DNA of 64,000 nt from an uncultured Eggerthellaceae bacterium (GCA_910588095.1 CAJUQH010000005.1:1-64000), one strand, 5' to 3'; counted from the stretch's first letter, positions 47,393-56,667 are shown. The notes: generated by a model from the letters alone, not told the origin. Numbers and translations are program-made.

Positions 47393-47530
47393 GGGGGCCT
47401 CCTAACGAGAGCTTCGGGCGCACGGCGCGCGGCAAGGCGCCGCTGCGTTTCCTTCCCCCACCGTACCAGAACCGGCCGCTGCCGTGTTTCCAGCCTGTTT
47501 CAGGCGGCCGTCCCAGCCCCTGAAAGGCGA

Positions 47531-47563
47531 AAGGGGCGCCGAGCCCGCAAGCCCGGCGCCCCT
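47531..47563. terminator. Bidirectional-looking hairpin after yebC
   Basis: aagggGCGCCG-agcccgcaagc-CCGGCGCCCCtt, 28 bp past the yebC stop; short T/A tails only. Confidence 0.6.
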
Positions 47564-47590
47564 TCAAGCGCTCCCGTCGAAGAGGCGCGG

Positions 47591-48391
47591 CTACTCGTCG
47601 AGGGCCGCCGCTATCTCGTCGGTGATATCCATGGTGTGGTAGACGTTCTGCAGGTCTTCCAGCTCCTCCAGCTTGTCGATGAGGCGCATGACCTTCTTCG
47701 CGTCGGACACGCTCACCGCGGTGGGCGTGGTGGCCTCCATGGTGAGCTCGGCGCCCTTGGTCTCGACGCCCTGGGCCTCCAGGGCCCTCTTCACGGCCAT
47801 GAGGTCGGTGGGGCCGGTGTAGACGACCCATTCCTCTTCGGCGTCGTCGTAGTCGTCGGCGCCGGCCTCGGCCACGGCCAGCATGAACTCCTCCTCGTCA
47901 GCCGCTGCGCCGTTGGGGCCGGTCGGGTTCTTCTTGTCACCCGTCTCGACCTCCTTCGGCACCATGATCTGGCCCTTGCGCTCGAACATGAACGCCACGC
48001 TGCCGCTCGTGCCCAGGTTGCCGTTGGCATGGCTGAACGCGCTGCGCACGTCGGCCGCGGTGCGGTTGCGGTTGTCGGTCAGGGCCTCGCAGTACACGGC
48101 CACGCCAGCCGGGCCATAGCCCTCGTAGATGACCGTCTCGTAGTTGGCCGCGTCCTTGCCCGAGCCGAACGCCTTGTCGATGGCGGTCTTGATCTTGTCC
48201 TTGGGCAGGGAATAGCCCTTGGCCTTCTCGATGGCCGCCGCCAGGCTCGCGTTGTTCTCAGGGTTGGGGTCGCCGCCTTCCTTGGCCGCAACGGTGATGT
48301 TGCGCGACAGCTTGGAGAACAGCGCGGAGCGCTTCGCGTCCTGCGCCGCCTTGCGGTGCTTCGTGGTTGCCCATTTAGAATGCCCTGACAT
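47591..48391 (-). CDS. YebC/PmpR family protein
   Basis: 266 residues with MSGHSKWATTKHRKAAQDAKR at the start and GYGPAGVAVYCEALTDNRNRTAADVR in the middle. Members were called transcription regulators, and recent work links the family to translation through hard-to-read stretches. About 20 extra residues (PTGPNGAAADEEE) lie in the third domain. The region 47393-47590 up to the SDR has no gene. Confidence 0.95.
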   Translation of the reverse strand: MSGHSKWATTKHRKAAQDAKRSALFSKLSRNITVAAKEGGDPNPENNASLAAAIEKAKGYSLPKDKIKTAIDKAFGSGKDAANYETVIYEGYGPAGVAVYCEALTDNRNRTAADVRSAFSHANGNLGTSGSVAFMFERKGQIMVPKEVETGDKKNPTGPNGAAADEEEFMLAVAEAGADDYDDAEEEWVVYTGPTDLMAVKRALEAQGVETKGAELTMEATTPTAVSVSDAKKVMRLIDKLEELEDLQNVYHTMDITDEIAAALDE

Positions 48392-48440
48392 AGACTTCCC
48401 TTCCCAGAGTGCAAAAAAGTGCAGTTACCAACCCGCTATG

Positions 48441-48950
48441 TTAGCACACAGCGTCCCTCAGCCACAGCCCCGTCTTGCCGCCATCCTTCTTCAGCAGCCG
48501 CACGTCCATGATCTCCATGCCGCGGTCGACGGCCTTGCACATGTCGTAGACGGTCAGGCACGCGATGGACGCCGCGGTGAGCGCCTCCATCTCGATGCCG
48601 GTCTTGCCCGTGACGCCGCAGGTGCACGTCACGCGGATGCCCACGCGGCCGTCCTCGCGCTCGCCCTGGCCCACCGGGTCGCACTCCACCTTGGCCTTGG
48701 TTATGTTGAGCGGGTGGCACATGGGTATGAGCGCGCTCGTCTGCTTGGCGCCCATGACGCCGGCCACGCGGGCGCAGGCCAGCACGTCGCCCTTGGCCGC
48801 CTTGCCCTCGACGATGAGCGCCAGCGTGTCGGGATGCATGGCGATGAAGCCCTCGGCCACGGCCACGCGCTCGGTGTCGGGCTTGGCCGACACGTCCACC
48901 ATGCGCACCTCGCCCTTGTCGTCTATGTGAGTAAGCTGCTGCTCGGTCAT
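48441..48950 (-). CDS. moaC: Cyclic pyranopterin monophosphate synthase
   Basis: Second enzyme of molybdopterin synthesis, converting the MoaA product to cPMP. 169 residues: HIDDKGEVRMVDVSAK, LIPMCHPLNI, GIEMEALTAAS and YDMCKAVDRGM, the family motifs. AGGAGG for this gene overlaps the end of moaA, one base upstream of the gap. Last gene of modABC-moaA-moaC. Confidence 0.97.
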   Translation of the reverse strand: MTEQQLTHIDDKGEVRMVDVSAKPDTERVAVAEGFIAMHPDTLALIVEGKAAKGDVLACARVAGVMGAKQTSALIPMCHPLNITKAKVECDPVGQGEREDGRVGIRVTCTCGVTGKTGIEMEALTAASIACLTVYDMCKAVDRGMEIMDVRLLKKDGGKTGLWLRDAVC

Positions 48951-48951
48951 G

Positions 48952-49989
48952 CTAGCCTCCTATTTGGCTCATGTTGCGTTCGGTGCCCACCTTGTCGTGG
49001 TGCTCGTCGGGCTTCGCGCCCAGCGCCTCGTACAGCACAGCGCGCGCCCCCTCGTCGTCGCCGGCGCGCAAGGCGGCGCGCACGTCGTATTCCGTGTCGC
49101 TGAACAGGCAAGGGCGTATGCGGCCCTCGGCCGTCACGCGCAGGCGGTTGCACTCGCTGCAGAAGTGGCGCGACAGCGGGCTGATGAACCCCACCGTGCC
49201 CTGGGCGCCCGGGAACTCGAAGTAGCGGGCAGGCCCCCAGCCGATGGGGCGGCTCCCCCCTGCCGGGCGCAGCGGCTCCAGGCCCTGGGCCTGGGCCTGC
49301 TCGTTGATGAGCTCGAACAGCTCCTCGCTGGGGATGACGTCGGCCTTGCCCCAGCCGCAGCCGTCCACGCCGCTCGCATTGCCCACGGGCATGTACTCGA
49401 TGAAGCGCACGTGCAGCGGGCGGTCGATGGACAATTTCGCGAAGGCCAGGAAGTCCTGGCCCAGGCTGCGCACCGTCACCGCGTTCACCTTCACCGGGTC
49501 GAACCCGGCCGCGAGCGCGGCCTCGATGCCGGCCAGCGTGTCCTCTAGCTTGCCCACGCGCGTTATCTCGCGGAACTGGGCCTCGTCAAGCGTGTCCAGC
49601 GACACGTTCACGCGCGAGAGCCCCGCGCGCTTCAGGTCATCGGCCATGGCGGGCAGCAGCACGCCGTTGGTGGTCATCGAAACGTTCTCTATGCCAGGGG
49701 TGGCAGTGATGGCAGACACCAGGTCGACCACGCCCTTGCGCACCAGCGGCTCGCCGCCGGTGAGCCGGATGCTCTTTATGCCGATGCTGGCAGCAACGCG
49801 CACCAGGCGCTCGATGTCCTCGATGCGCAGGATGTCGTCGTGGGCCAGCTGGCACACGCCATCCTCGGGCATGCAGTAGATGCAGCGGAAGTTGCAGCGG
49901 TCGGTCAGCGAGATGCGCAGGTAGTCGATGACCCGGCCATGGGCGTCTTTCACAGGCTTCCTCAGCTTTCGTCGTCTCTTGGGCGCCAT
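48952..49989 (-). CDS. moaA: GTP 3',8-cyclase
   Basis: Radical SAM enzyme, first step of molybdopterin synthesis. 345 residues with Cys32-X3-Cys36-X2-Cys39 (RCNFRCIYCMPEDG), RLTGGEPLVRKG, and the C-terminal second Fe-S cluster cysteines in FCSECNRLRVTAEGRIRPC. The usual C-terminal GG (here QIGG) is present. It lies downstream of modC and couples molybdate uptake with cofactor synthesis. Confidence 0.97.
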   Translation of the reverse strand: MAPKRRRKLRKPVKDAHGRVIDYLRISLTDRCNFRCIYCMPEDGVCQLAHDDILRIEDIERLVRVAASIGIKSIRLTGGEPLVRKGVVDLVSAITATPGIENVSMTTNGVLLPAMADDLKRAGLSRVNVSLDTLDEAQFREITRVGKLEDTLAGIEAALAAGFDPVKVNAVTVRSLGQDFLAFAKLSIDRPLHVRFIEYMPVGNASGVDGCGWGKADVIPSEELFELINEQAQAQGLEPLRPAGGSRPIGWGPARYFEFPGAQGTVGFISPLSRHFCSECNRLRVTAEGRIRPCLFSDTEYDVRAALRAGDDEGARAVLYEALGAKPDEHHDKVGTERNMSQIGG

Positions 49990-50049
49990 TATAGCCGACC
50001 GAGGACAATATGCCTAGCGAGCAACGCCGCCCGCGCAGCCTACCAGCCC

Positions 50050-51162
50050 CTACCGGCACACCAGGTAGATGCGCTCCTCGGGCAGGCGCACCCACAGCTC
50101 GTCGCCCACCTTTGGCAGCGCGCCTTCCGGGGCGTCCACCAGGCTCACGCGCCAGAACAGGTGCTGGTGCAGGTACTTCATCTCGTCATCGGTGCGCTGC
50201 ACCGTGGGCACTTCGCGCTCGTCGCGGTCGACGAACCCCAGCAGCACCGTGCGCTCGAAGCGCGAGTCGCTCACCCGGTCCACCCGCACGCGGAAGCAGT
50301 TGGGCCCAGGGCCCTCCGCGCGCTCGATGAAGCGCGCCCGCACGCCGAAGGTCAGCACATCGCGAGGCACCGGCCCTGCGCAGGACACGGCGACGCCCCA
50401 CTTGGGCAGCCACACATGGCGATCGTCCACATAAGTGGCCGGCGTGGCGTTCTTGCAGCCCGACAGCTTCAGGCCCGCGGTGGACTGCGGGCTGTCCACC
50501 AGCTGGCGCCCCGTGGCCGCTTCCATGATGCGGCCGCCCTCCACCACTGCTATGCGGTCGCAGAAGCGCAGCGCCTCGTCGATGTCATGGCTGACATAGA
50601 GGATTGTGCCCTGGTAGGCATCGAACAGGCTCACCAGGTTCTGCTCGAGCACGCCCTTCAAATGCGCATCCAGCGCGCTGAACGGCTCGTCCAGCATCAG
50701 GATGCCCGGCCGCGCCGCCAGCATGCGCGCCAACGCCACGCGCTGCTGCTGCCCGCCCGAGAGCTGGGCCGGGTAGCGCGCCTCGAAGCCCTCCAGCCCG
50801 AAGCGCTTCAGCTCGCCGGCCACGATGGCCGCGCGCTCGTCCTTGGGCACCTCGCGCCCGATGCCCGCCGCCACGTTCTGCTCGACGGTCATGTTGGGGA
50901 ACAGCATGTAGCTCTGGAACAGCAGCGCGGTCTTGCGCTCTTGGGGCGAGAGGTCGATGCCCTGATCGGAGTCGAAGAACACGCGGCCGCCCACCACGAT
51001 GCGCCCCTCGTCGGGGCGCTCGATGCCCGCAATGCAGCGCAGGGTCAGGCTCTTGCCGCAGCCCGACGCGCCCAGGAAGCCCAGCGTCTCGTCGCCGGCC
51101 TCGAACGCCACGTCCAGCGTGAACCCGCGGAAGCGCTTGGTTATGGCCACCTCGAGGCTCAT
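50050..51162 (-). CDS. modC: Molybdate ABC transporter ATP-binding protein
   Basis: 370 residues: Walker A GASGCGKS (31-38), signature LSGGQQQRVALARML, Walker B LMLDEPFSALD, H-loop VSHDIDEA. The C-terminal ~140 residues form a regulatory domain in the position of the ModC molybdate-binding (MOP) domain but with little obvious MOP sequence. ATG 51162 overlaps the modB stop as ATGA; the longer open frame is a shadow of modB. Tungstate cannot be excluded as substrate. Confidence 0.93.
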   Translation of the reverse strand: MSLEVAITKRFRGFTLDVAFEAGDETLGFLGASGCGKSLTLRCIAGIERPDEGRIVVGGRVFFDSDQGIDLSPQERKTALLFQSYMLFPNMTVEQNVAAGIGREVPKDERAAIVAGELKRFGLEGFEARYPAQLSGGQQQRVALARMLAARPGILMLDEPFSALDAHLKGVLEQNLVSLFDAYQGTILYVSHDIDEALRFCDRIAVVEGGRIMEAATGRQLVDSPQSTAGLKLSGCKNATPATYVDDRHVWLPKWGVAVSCAGPVPRDVLTFGVRARFIERAEGPGPNCFRVRVDRVSDSRFERTVLLGFVDRDEREVPTVQRTDDEMKYLHQHLFWRVSLVDAPEGALPKVGDELWVRLPEERIYLVCR

Positions 51163-52688
51163 CGCGCGCCCCCTTCCCCAGCCTCGGCCGCTGCCACGCC
51201 CGCCTCGAGCGCCGCATCGCCGCGCAGGCGCTTGCGGCGGCTGCGGCCCGAAGCCGGCCCGTCGTCGGCCACCGGGCGGCGGTACTTGGTGGTGCGGCGG
51301 CTCCACAGGTTGATGAACAGGATGACCACGAAGCTGAACATGATGATGACGATGGTCCAGAACACGGCCACGTCGGTGTTGCCGTTCATCCACTCGAAGT
51401 AGATGGCTATGGGTATGGTGCGCGTCACGCCCGCGTAGTTGCCCGCCAGGAACAGCGTGGCGCCGAACTCGCCGAGCGCCCGGGCGAAGGCCAGCACCGT
51501 GCCCGCAGCGATGGACGACCACGACAGCGGCAGCATGATGCGGAAGAATATGCGCGGGTCGCTCCACCCCAGCGTGCGGGCGGCATCGAGCATGTTGGGA
51601 TCCAGGTTCTCGAAGGCCCCGCGCGCGCTGCGGTACATGAGCGGAAACGCCACGATGACCGCGGCGATGACCGTGGCCTGCCAGCTGAACACCAGCGGGA
51701 AGCCCACGTCGATGAACCACTGCCCGAGCGCCGTGGAGCGCCCGAAGGCCAGCAGCAGCAGGAAGCCGCACACCGTGGGCGGCAGCACCATGGGTATGGT
51801 GAAGATGGAATCGAAGGCGTCCTGCGCGCGCGACGGCAAGCGCAGCGTGAAGTACGCGGCAGCCAGTCCCAGCACGAATATGAGCACGATGGCCAGCCCC
51901 GTGGTGCGCAGCGTCACCCACAGCGGGCTGTAGTCCATGTCGGCCAGGAACGCGGCCAGCCACTCCAGCCCCGTGGCCTCGCCCTGGATGGCCACGGCGT
52001 GCGGGTCGACGATGCGCCCGAAGTCGGCATGGGCCAGCTGGACGTGGGCCGAGTGCGAAGGCGCGGTCACGTCGCCGCCATCTTCGCCGATGACGCACGT
52101 ATAGTAGCGGCCTTCCTGCAACGCCATGTCGAAGCGGAACTCGACGCCGCCCGCCCGGTAGCGCTGATCGCTCGTGAAGCGCCAGTCAGCCACGGCCTCG
52201 AGCCGCGCCGAGCCCTTGGCGGCCGCGGAATCGAGCGCCACCAGGTAGCGCTGGAGCAGCTGCTGGTCGGCTGCGCTGGCCAGGTCGATGCGGAAGGCGC
52301 TGGCCGTGGCGGCAGGCACGTAGACCACCGCCATGCTGCCCGTGGACACCACGGCCAGGTTGTCCGGCTCGGTGCCCACGTAGTAGTTGTAGCCCTGATA
52401 GGCGCCATCCACCGCGCGGTTCGAGCCCGACTGCGAGCGCGTGAAGTCGGCCACGGCGAAGCGGCAGCCCTCTATGAGGGCGGCATCGCCCGCAGCCGAC
52501 ACCTCCACGCCGTCGTCATCCTGCGGGGTGCGCTCGATGGCCTGGCTGCCCGAGGCGCTGACCGGCGCGATGGGCACCGCCGGCTCGTCGACGCTGCCCA
52601 GGCTGTCATCGGCCCAGCAGAGCGAAGGGGCCACGCAGCTAGCCGCCAGCAGGCATGCGACCACCGCCTGTGCGAGCTTCGCTCCCAT
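51159..52688 (-). CDS. modB: Molybdate ABC permease ModB with a large extracytoplasmic N-terminal extension
   Basis: 509 residues, twice the normal ModB length. Residues 1-26 are a signal peptide or anchor. Residues ~27-250 form a soluble, mainly beta-looking region (SMAVVYVPAATASAFRIDL; FRFDMALQEGRYYTCVIGEDGG) that I do not recognise. From ~255 a standard five-helix permease follows, with the EAA loop GAFENLDPNMLDAARTLGWSD. ATG 52688 starts MGAKLAQ; the earlier ATG in the frame adds 31 basic residues. The extension is in frame and shows no gap, so it looks like a genuine fusion. Confidence 0.9.
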   Translation of the reverse strand: MGAKLAQAVVACLLAASCVAPSLCWADDSLGSVDEPAVPIAPVSASGSQAIERTPQDDDGVEVSAAGDAALIEGCRFAVADFTRSQSGSNRAVDGAYQGYNYYVGTEPDNLAVVSTGSMAVVYVPAATASAFRIDLASAADQQLLQRYLVALDSAAAKGSARLEAVADWRFTSDQRYRAGGVEFRFDMALQEGRYYTCVIGEDGGDVTAPSHSAHVQLAHADFGRIVDPHAVAIQGEATGLEWLAAFLADMDYSPLWVTLRTTGLAIVLIFVLGLAAAYFTLRLPSRAQDAFDSIFTIPMVLPPTVCGFLLLLAFGRSTALGQWFIDVGFPLVFSWQATVIAAVIVAFPLMYRSARGAFENLDPNMLDAARTLGWSDPRIFFRIMLPLSWSSIAAGTVLAFARALGEFGATLFLAGNYAGVTRTIPIAIYFEWMNGNTDVAVFWTIVIIMFSFVVILFINLWSRRTTKYRRPVADDGPASGRSRRKRLRGDAALEAGVAAAEAGEGGAR

Positions 52689-52734
52689 GGGTCCCCTTCC
52701 CCCTCGTCCTATCCTCGGATGAAGATGATAGCGC

Positions 52735-53607
52735 TTATTCCGAAAGTTCGAAGCCCCACTTCTGCCATATCTTCTGGGCATCGGGATCGGTCAGGCACCA
52801 CTCCATGAAGTCGGCAGCGGCCTGGGCGTTCTCGGAACCTGCGCACACGGCGCCCGGGTACACGATGGGCTTATGGGTGTCATCCGGTATGATGCCCACG
52901 TTCTTCACGCCACCGAAGCGGAACACGTCGGAGCTGTAGACGATGGCCAGGTCGACGTCGCCGTTCTCGGCCTGCTTGCACACGTTGCCCACCGAGGTCT
53001 GCAGGATGGGGGTTATGCCCGTGTAGGTGCCACCCTTGCCGGTTATGGCCGCGCCCGTCTTGCCTGCATCGGCCGCGGGAGGCTCGTACAGCCCCACCGT
53101 GGAGAGCGCCTGCGCCGCATAGGTGCCCGCCGGCACCGAATCGTCGCCCACGCAAAGGCTATAGGCGCTGCCCTTCAGGTCGTCGAGCGTGACGTCCTGC
53201 AACGTCGAGTCTTCCTTGGACACGAACACCAGCTCGTTTGTGAACATGTCGGCGCGCGTGGCCTCGTCGACGTAGCCCTCGGCTACGGCGTCATCCATCG
53301 TGCCCTTCGAAGCGGTCACCAACAGGTCGGCGTAGCTGCCAGCGGCCAGCATCTCGTTGAGCTCGCCAGAGCCCTTGTACTGGGTGTCAGCGAAGGTGAT
53401 TCCGGGATTCTGGCTCGTGTAGAGCTCCTGGGCCTCGTCAAGGGCCTTCGAAAGCGAGTTGGCCGCGAACACCTGCAGCTCCACCGCAGGCTGCCCATCG
53501 GCTGCGCCCGAGCCGCCTTGCGGCTGGCCGCCCGCGCAGCCTGTCAGAGCCAGCACGCCTGCCAGGGCACATGCCGCAGCCCCGGCTACCATAGCCTTCT
53601 TCATCAT
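52735..53607 (-). CDS. modA: Molybdate-binding lipoprotein ModA
   Basis: 290 residues: lipoprotein signal with lipobox LALTGC (Cys at ~25), then a periplasmic-binding fold: VFAANSLSKALDEAQELY (anion-binding Ser), GSGELNEML, ASYADLLVTAS. ATG 53607 has AAGGAGG upstream; the next codon is another ATG. A 17-residue Gly/Ala-rich linker follows the lipid-bearing Cys. First gene of the mod-moa operon. Confidence 0.94.
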   Translation of the reverse strand: MMKKAMVAGAAACALAGVLALTGCAGGQPQGGSGAADGQPAVELQVFAANSLSKALDEAQELYTSQNPGITFADTQYKGSGELNEMLAAGSYADLLVTASKGTMDDAVAEGYVDEATRADMFTNELVFVSKEDSTLQDVTLDDLKGSAYSLCVGDDSVPAGTYAAQALSTVGLYEPPAADAGKTGAAITGKGGTYTGITPILQTSVGNVCKQAENGDVDLAIVYSSDVFRFGGVKNVGIIPDDTHKPIVYPGAVCAGSENAQAAADFMEWCLTDPDAQKIWQKWGFELSE

Positions 53608-53672
53608 GGGAGGTTCCTCCTTCTGCGATATCCCCTTCGAAGCCCGCCGCATCTCTCTTGAGGCTGCTCCGT

Positions 53673-53694
53673 ATTATCCTCTTATGAGGATAAT
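53673..53694. promoter_or_regulatory. Palindromic operator at the modA promoter
   Basis: ATTATCCTC-ttat-GAGGATAAT, a perfect 9-bp inverted repeat just downstream of the predicted start. GGATATTATCC (53702-53712), itself a GGATA-t-TATCC palindrome, overlaps the -10 and shares the ATTATCC core. This looks like repressor binding sites, probably molybdate-responsive. No regulator gene is in the window. Confidence 0.7.
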
Positions 53695-53703
53695 GATAGC
53701 AGG

Positions 53704-53732
53704 ATATTATCCTTGGTCGAATATAATGTCAA
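53704..53732 (-). promoter_or_regulatory. modA promoter
   Basis: Minus strand TTGACA (53727-53732), 17-bp spacer, TAATAT (53704-53709), the best sigma-70 match in the window. Confidence 0.8.
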
Positions 53733-53746
53733 CCCTCCCCTGAGAG

Positions 53747-53774
53747 GAAAGGGCGGCCCGTAGGCCGCCCCTTC
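53747..53774. terminator. Terminator after the AGCS symporter gene
   Basis: aaaGGGCGGCC-cgta-GGCCGCCCctt, 24 bp past the symporter stop, with short T-tracts on both strands. Confidence 0.65.
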
Positions 53775-53797
53775 GCATGATGATGCAGCGCCAACGG

Positions 53798-55312
53798 CTA
53801 CTTCAGGCCCGCGGTCTCGATATCGATGGCCTCGTCGAGGTACTCCTTCATCGGGTCGCGCCCGAAGTCCTCCACCTGCTCCACATGCCAGCACTCGGTC
53901 TTCGGCAGGCCCTCGATCTCGTCGGCGACGAACACCGGGTCGATGCCGGCCTTGCGCTGGGCCGTGTAGTTGTCCAGGGCCTTCAGCGCCCACTTGCCCA
54001 GCAGCAGGATGGCCACCAGGTTGATGATGGCCATGAAGCCCATGAATATGTCGGCCAGGTTCCACGCCAGGTCGAAGCTGTTCAGGCAGCCGTACAGGAT
54101 GGCCGCCAGGCACGCCACGCGGAACACCAGCAGCAGCACCTTGTTGTTCTTGATGAAGCGCAGGTTGCTCTCGGCGTAGAAGTAGTTGCCGATGAGGCTC
54201 GAGAACGCGAAGGCGAAGATGGCGAACGTGATGAAGTGGATGCCGAACTCGCCCACCGAGTTGTTCACGGCCATCTGCACCAGCGGCATGCCGTTGAGGG
54301 CCTGGGCCGCTTCGGGATTCTGCACGTAGAAGATGAGCACCATCATGGCCGAGCACGTGCAGATGAGCAGCGTGTCGATGTACACCGAAAGGCTCTGCAC
54401 CAGGCCCTGCTTGCAGGGGTGGCTCACGCTGGCGGTAGCGGCGGCGTTCGGCGCCGAGCCCATGCCCGCCTCGTTGGAGAACAGGCCGCGCTTGATGCCC
54501 AGCATGATGACCGACCCGGCGAAGCCGCCGGCGATGGCCTGGAAGTCAAAGGCCGATGCGATGATGAGCGCGAAAACAGCCGGGATCTCACCCAAGTTCG
54601 ACAGCGTGGTCCACACAGCCAGCGCGATGTAGGCGATGGCCATGATGGGCACCACGATGGACGTGATGATGGAGATGCGCTTCGCGCCGCCGAAGATGAC
54701 GAACGCAGTGAACACGATGGTGACGATGCCCACGCCGATGGCCACGCCGTTGGTGGCGTAGTCGGGGATGTAGTACTCAAGCGCCGAGGTCATGTTGTAG
54801 GCCTGCAGCCCGTTGAACCCGAAGGCGAAGCACAGGATGAGCGCCACGGCGAACACGATGCCCAGCCAGCGCTTGCCCAGGCCCTGCTGGATGTAGTAGG
54901 CCGGGCCGCCACGGAACTCGCCGTCGCCCGCGCGCACCTTGAATATCTGCGCCAGGGTGGACTCGACGAACGCCGAAGCCGCGCCCACGATGGACATGAC
55001 CCACATCCAGAACACCGCGCCCGGGCCGCCAGTGGCGATGGCCGTGGCGATGCCGGCGATGTTGCCCGTGCCCACGCGGCTGGCGGTGGACACCATGAGC
55101 GCCTGGAACGACGAGATGGACCGCTCGCCCGGCACGTGCTTCTTCTCGAGCAGCTGGGTGAACATGTCCTTGATGTAGCGTATCTGCACGAACTTGGTGC
55201 GGAACGAGAACCAGATGCCGACGATCACCAGCAGTATCACCAATATATAGGTGTACATGAAGCCGTCTATCTCGCCCGTGACCGCAACGAGCCAATCGTT
55301 CATGTTATCCAT
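53798..55312 (-). CDS. Alanine/glycine:cation symporter (AGCS family)
   Basis: Sodium- or proton-coupled uptake of alanine, glycine or related amino acids. 504 residues, about 10-11 membrane segments, with ALMVSTASRVGTGNIAGIATAI, GGPAYYIQQGLG and GLFSNEAGMGSAPNAAATA, all AGCS signatures. A cytoplasmic tail of ~50 residues follows. AGGAGG lies before the ATG. Single gene. Confidence 0.95.
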   Translation of the reverse strand: MDNMNDWLVAVTGEIDGFMYTYILVILLVIVGIWFSFRTKFVQIRYIKDMFTQLLEKKHVPGERSISSFQALMVSTASRVGTGNIAGIATAIATGGPGAVFWMWVMSIVGAASAFVESTLAQIFKVRAGDGEFRGGPAYYIQQGLGKRWLGIVFAVALILCFAFGFNGLQAYNMTSALEYYIPDYATNGVAIGVGIVTIVFTAFVIFGGAKRISIITSIVVPIMAIAYIALAVWTTLSNLGEIPAVFALIIASAFDFQAIAGGFAGSVIMLGIKRGLFSNEAGMGSAPNAAATASVSHPCKQGLVQSLSVYIDTLLICTCSAMMVLIFYVQNPEAAQALNGMPLVQMAVNNSVGEFGIHFITFAIFAFAFSSLIGNYFYAESNLRFIKNNKVLLLVFRVACLAAILYGCLNSFDLAWNLADIFMGFMAIINLVAILLLGKWALKALDNYTAQRKAGIDPVFVADEIEGLPKTECWHVEQVEDFGRDPMKEYLDEAIDIETAGLK

Positions 55313-55390
55313 GAACCCCTCCTTTTCCTCTCCCCCTCTATAGGGCTAAAGCAAGCCCATTATACGCGATTGCGCGCGGAAGGCGCCGCA

Positions 55391-56542
55391 TCAGGCCCGG
55401 TAGAGCAAGGCTCCTGCGGTCAGGCCGCCGCCAAAGCCCACGAGCATGACCGCATCGCCCGGCTCGATGCGGCCGCCTTGGTACGCATCGGCAAGGGCCA
55501 TGAGCACGCTCGACGCGCTCGTGTTGCCCACCGACGCCAGCGACACCTGGAAGCGGTCGAGCCCGATGCCCAGCTTCTTGGCCGCGTACTTGATGATGCG
55601 CTCGTTGGCCTGGTGCGGCACGATGCACTTCACCTCGTCGATGCCCATGCCCGCGCGGTCGAGCACGGCAAGGGCCGCCTCCGCCATGGCATTGGAGGCG
55701 AACTTGAACACCGCCTGGCCCTGCATGTTTATGTAGGGGTTGAGCGCGCCCTCGTAGCCTTCGGGGCAGGCCTCGGGCGCATCGAGCGCCGCTGCCGTGC
55801 CGTCGTTGAGCGTGGCTGCGGCCACCGAGTGCTCGCCTGCGGCCTCGATGGCGCCGCCGAACGGGAACGTGGTCATGTCGAAGGCGTTGGCCACGGTCAG
55901 CACGCCTTCCGGGTCGTCGGTGTTCTTCAGGAAGCTGCTCAGCACGCCCGGCTCGTCCTCGCGCCAATCCAGCACCACGGCGCCCGCGCCGTCGCCGAAC
56001 AGCACGCAGGTGGCGCGGTCGGTCCAGTCCACCAGGCGCGTCAGGCGCTCGGCGCCCACCACCAGGGCGCGACGCATGGGGTTGCTGCGCGGCGGGCGCC
56101 CCTCGGCCGCGGCGGCACGCTGATCGATGGCCGACATCTCCAGCATCTGCGTGACCACCTCCATGCCGTAGACGCAGCCCGCGCAGGCGGCATTCACATC
56201 GAAGGCCACGGCGTTGGGAAGCCCGAGCGCGGCCTTGATCATGGCCGCCTGCGAAGGCACCACCGTGTCGCCCGAAATGGTCATGCATACCACCAGGTCG
56301 ATGCTGGTCGGATCGACGGCCCCTTCTGCCTCCCGCCAGCCGCCCGCCTCGGTGCCCAGGGCCCGCCGGGCCGCCGTCGCGCCCAGGTCGGTGGCGGTCT
56401 CGCCCACGGCCACGCGCCGCTCGCGGATGCCGGTGCGGGTGACTATCCACTCGTCGCTGGTGTCCACCAAGCCCGCCAGCTCATCGTTGGTGACCACGCG
56501 CTCGGGCAAGGCCTTCCCGCAGCCTATTATCTTGCACCCCAT
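55391..56542 (-). CDS. fabH: Beta-ketoacyl-ACP synthase III with long insertions
   Basis: Starts fatty-acid chains by condensing acyl-CoA with malonyl-ACP. 383 residues with the full triad Cys120 (NAACAGCVYG), His310 (PHQANERI) and Asn340 (SVGNTSAS). The family norm is ~320; the extra ~65 residues lie in an EAGGWREAEGAVDP loop (~65-79), an AAAAEGRPPRSN loop and a ~30-residue piece before the His. ATG 56542 (MGCKIIGCGKALP) has GGAAGGGG upstream. It is divergent from acpP, so the two share the 56543-56667 region, which includes an A+T patch around 56605-56620. Confidence 0.95.
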   Translation of the reverse strand: MGCKIIGCGKALPERVVTNDELAGLVDTSDEWIVTRTGIRERRVAVGETATDLGATAARRALGTEAGGWREAEGAVDPTSIDLVVCMTISGDTVVPSQAAMIKAALGLPNAVAFDVNAACAGCVYGMEVVTQMLEMSAIDQRAAAAEGRPPRSNPMRRALVVGAERLTRLVDWTDRATCVLFGDGAGAVVLDWREDEPGVLSSFLKNTDDPEGVLTVANAFDMTTFPFGGAIEAAGEHSVAAATLNDGTAAALDAPEACPEGYEGALNPYINMQGQAVFKFASNAMAEAALAVLDRAGMGIDEVKCIVPHQANERIIKYAAKKLGIGLDRFQVSLASVGNTSASSVLMALADAYQGGRIEPGDAVMLVGFGGGLTAGALLYRA

Positions 56543-56667
56543 GGGCAGCCCCTTCCGCCTGCTGCACGGCAAACTTCCCGCGCCATTCCCTCCGGTTTCT
56601 GCCATAATATCAAATACTCCGCCAGCAAAGCGGTTCCACCAATGGGGGCTATCAGAAAGGAAACGCC

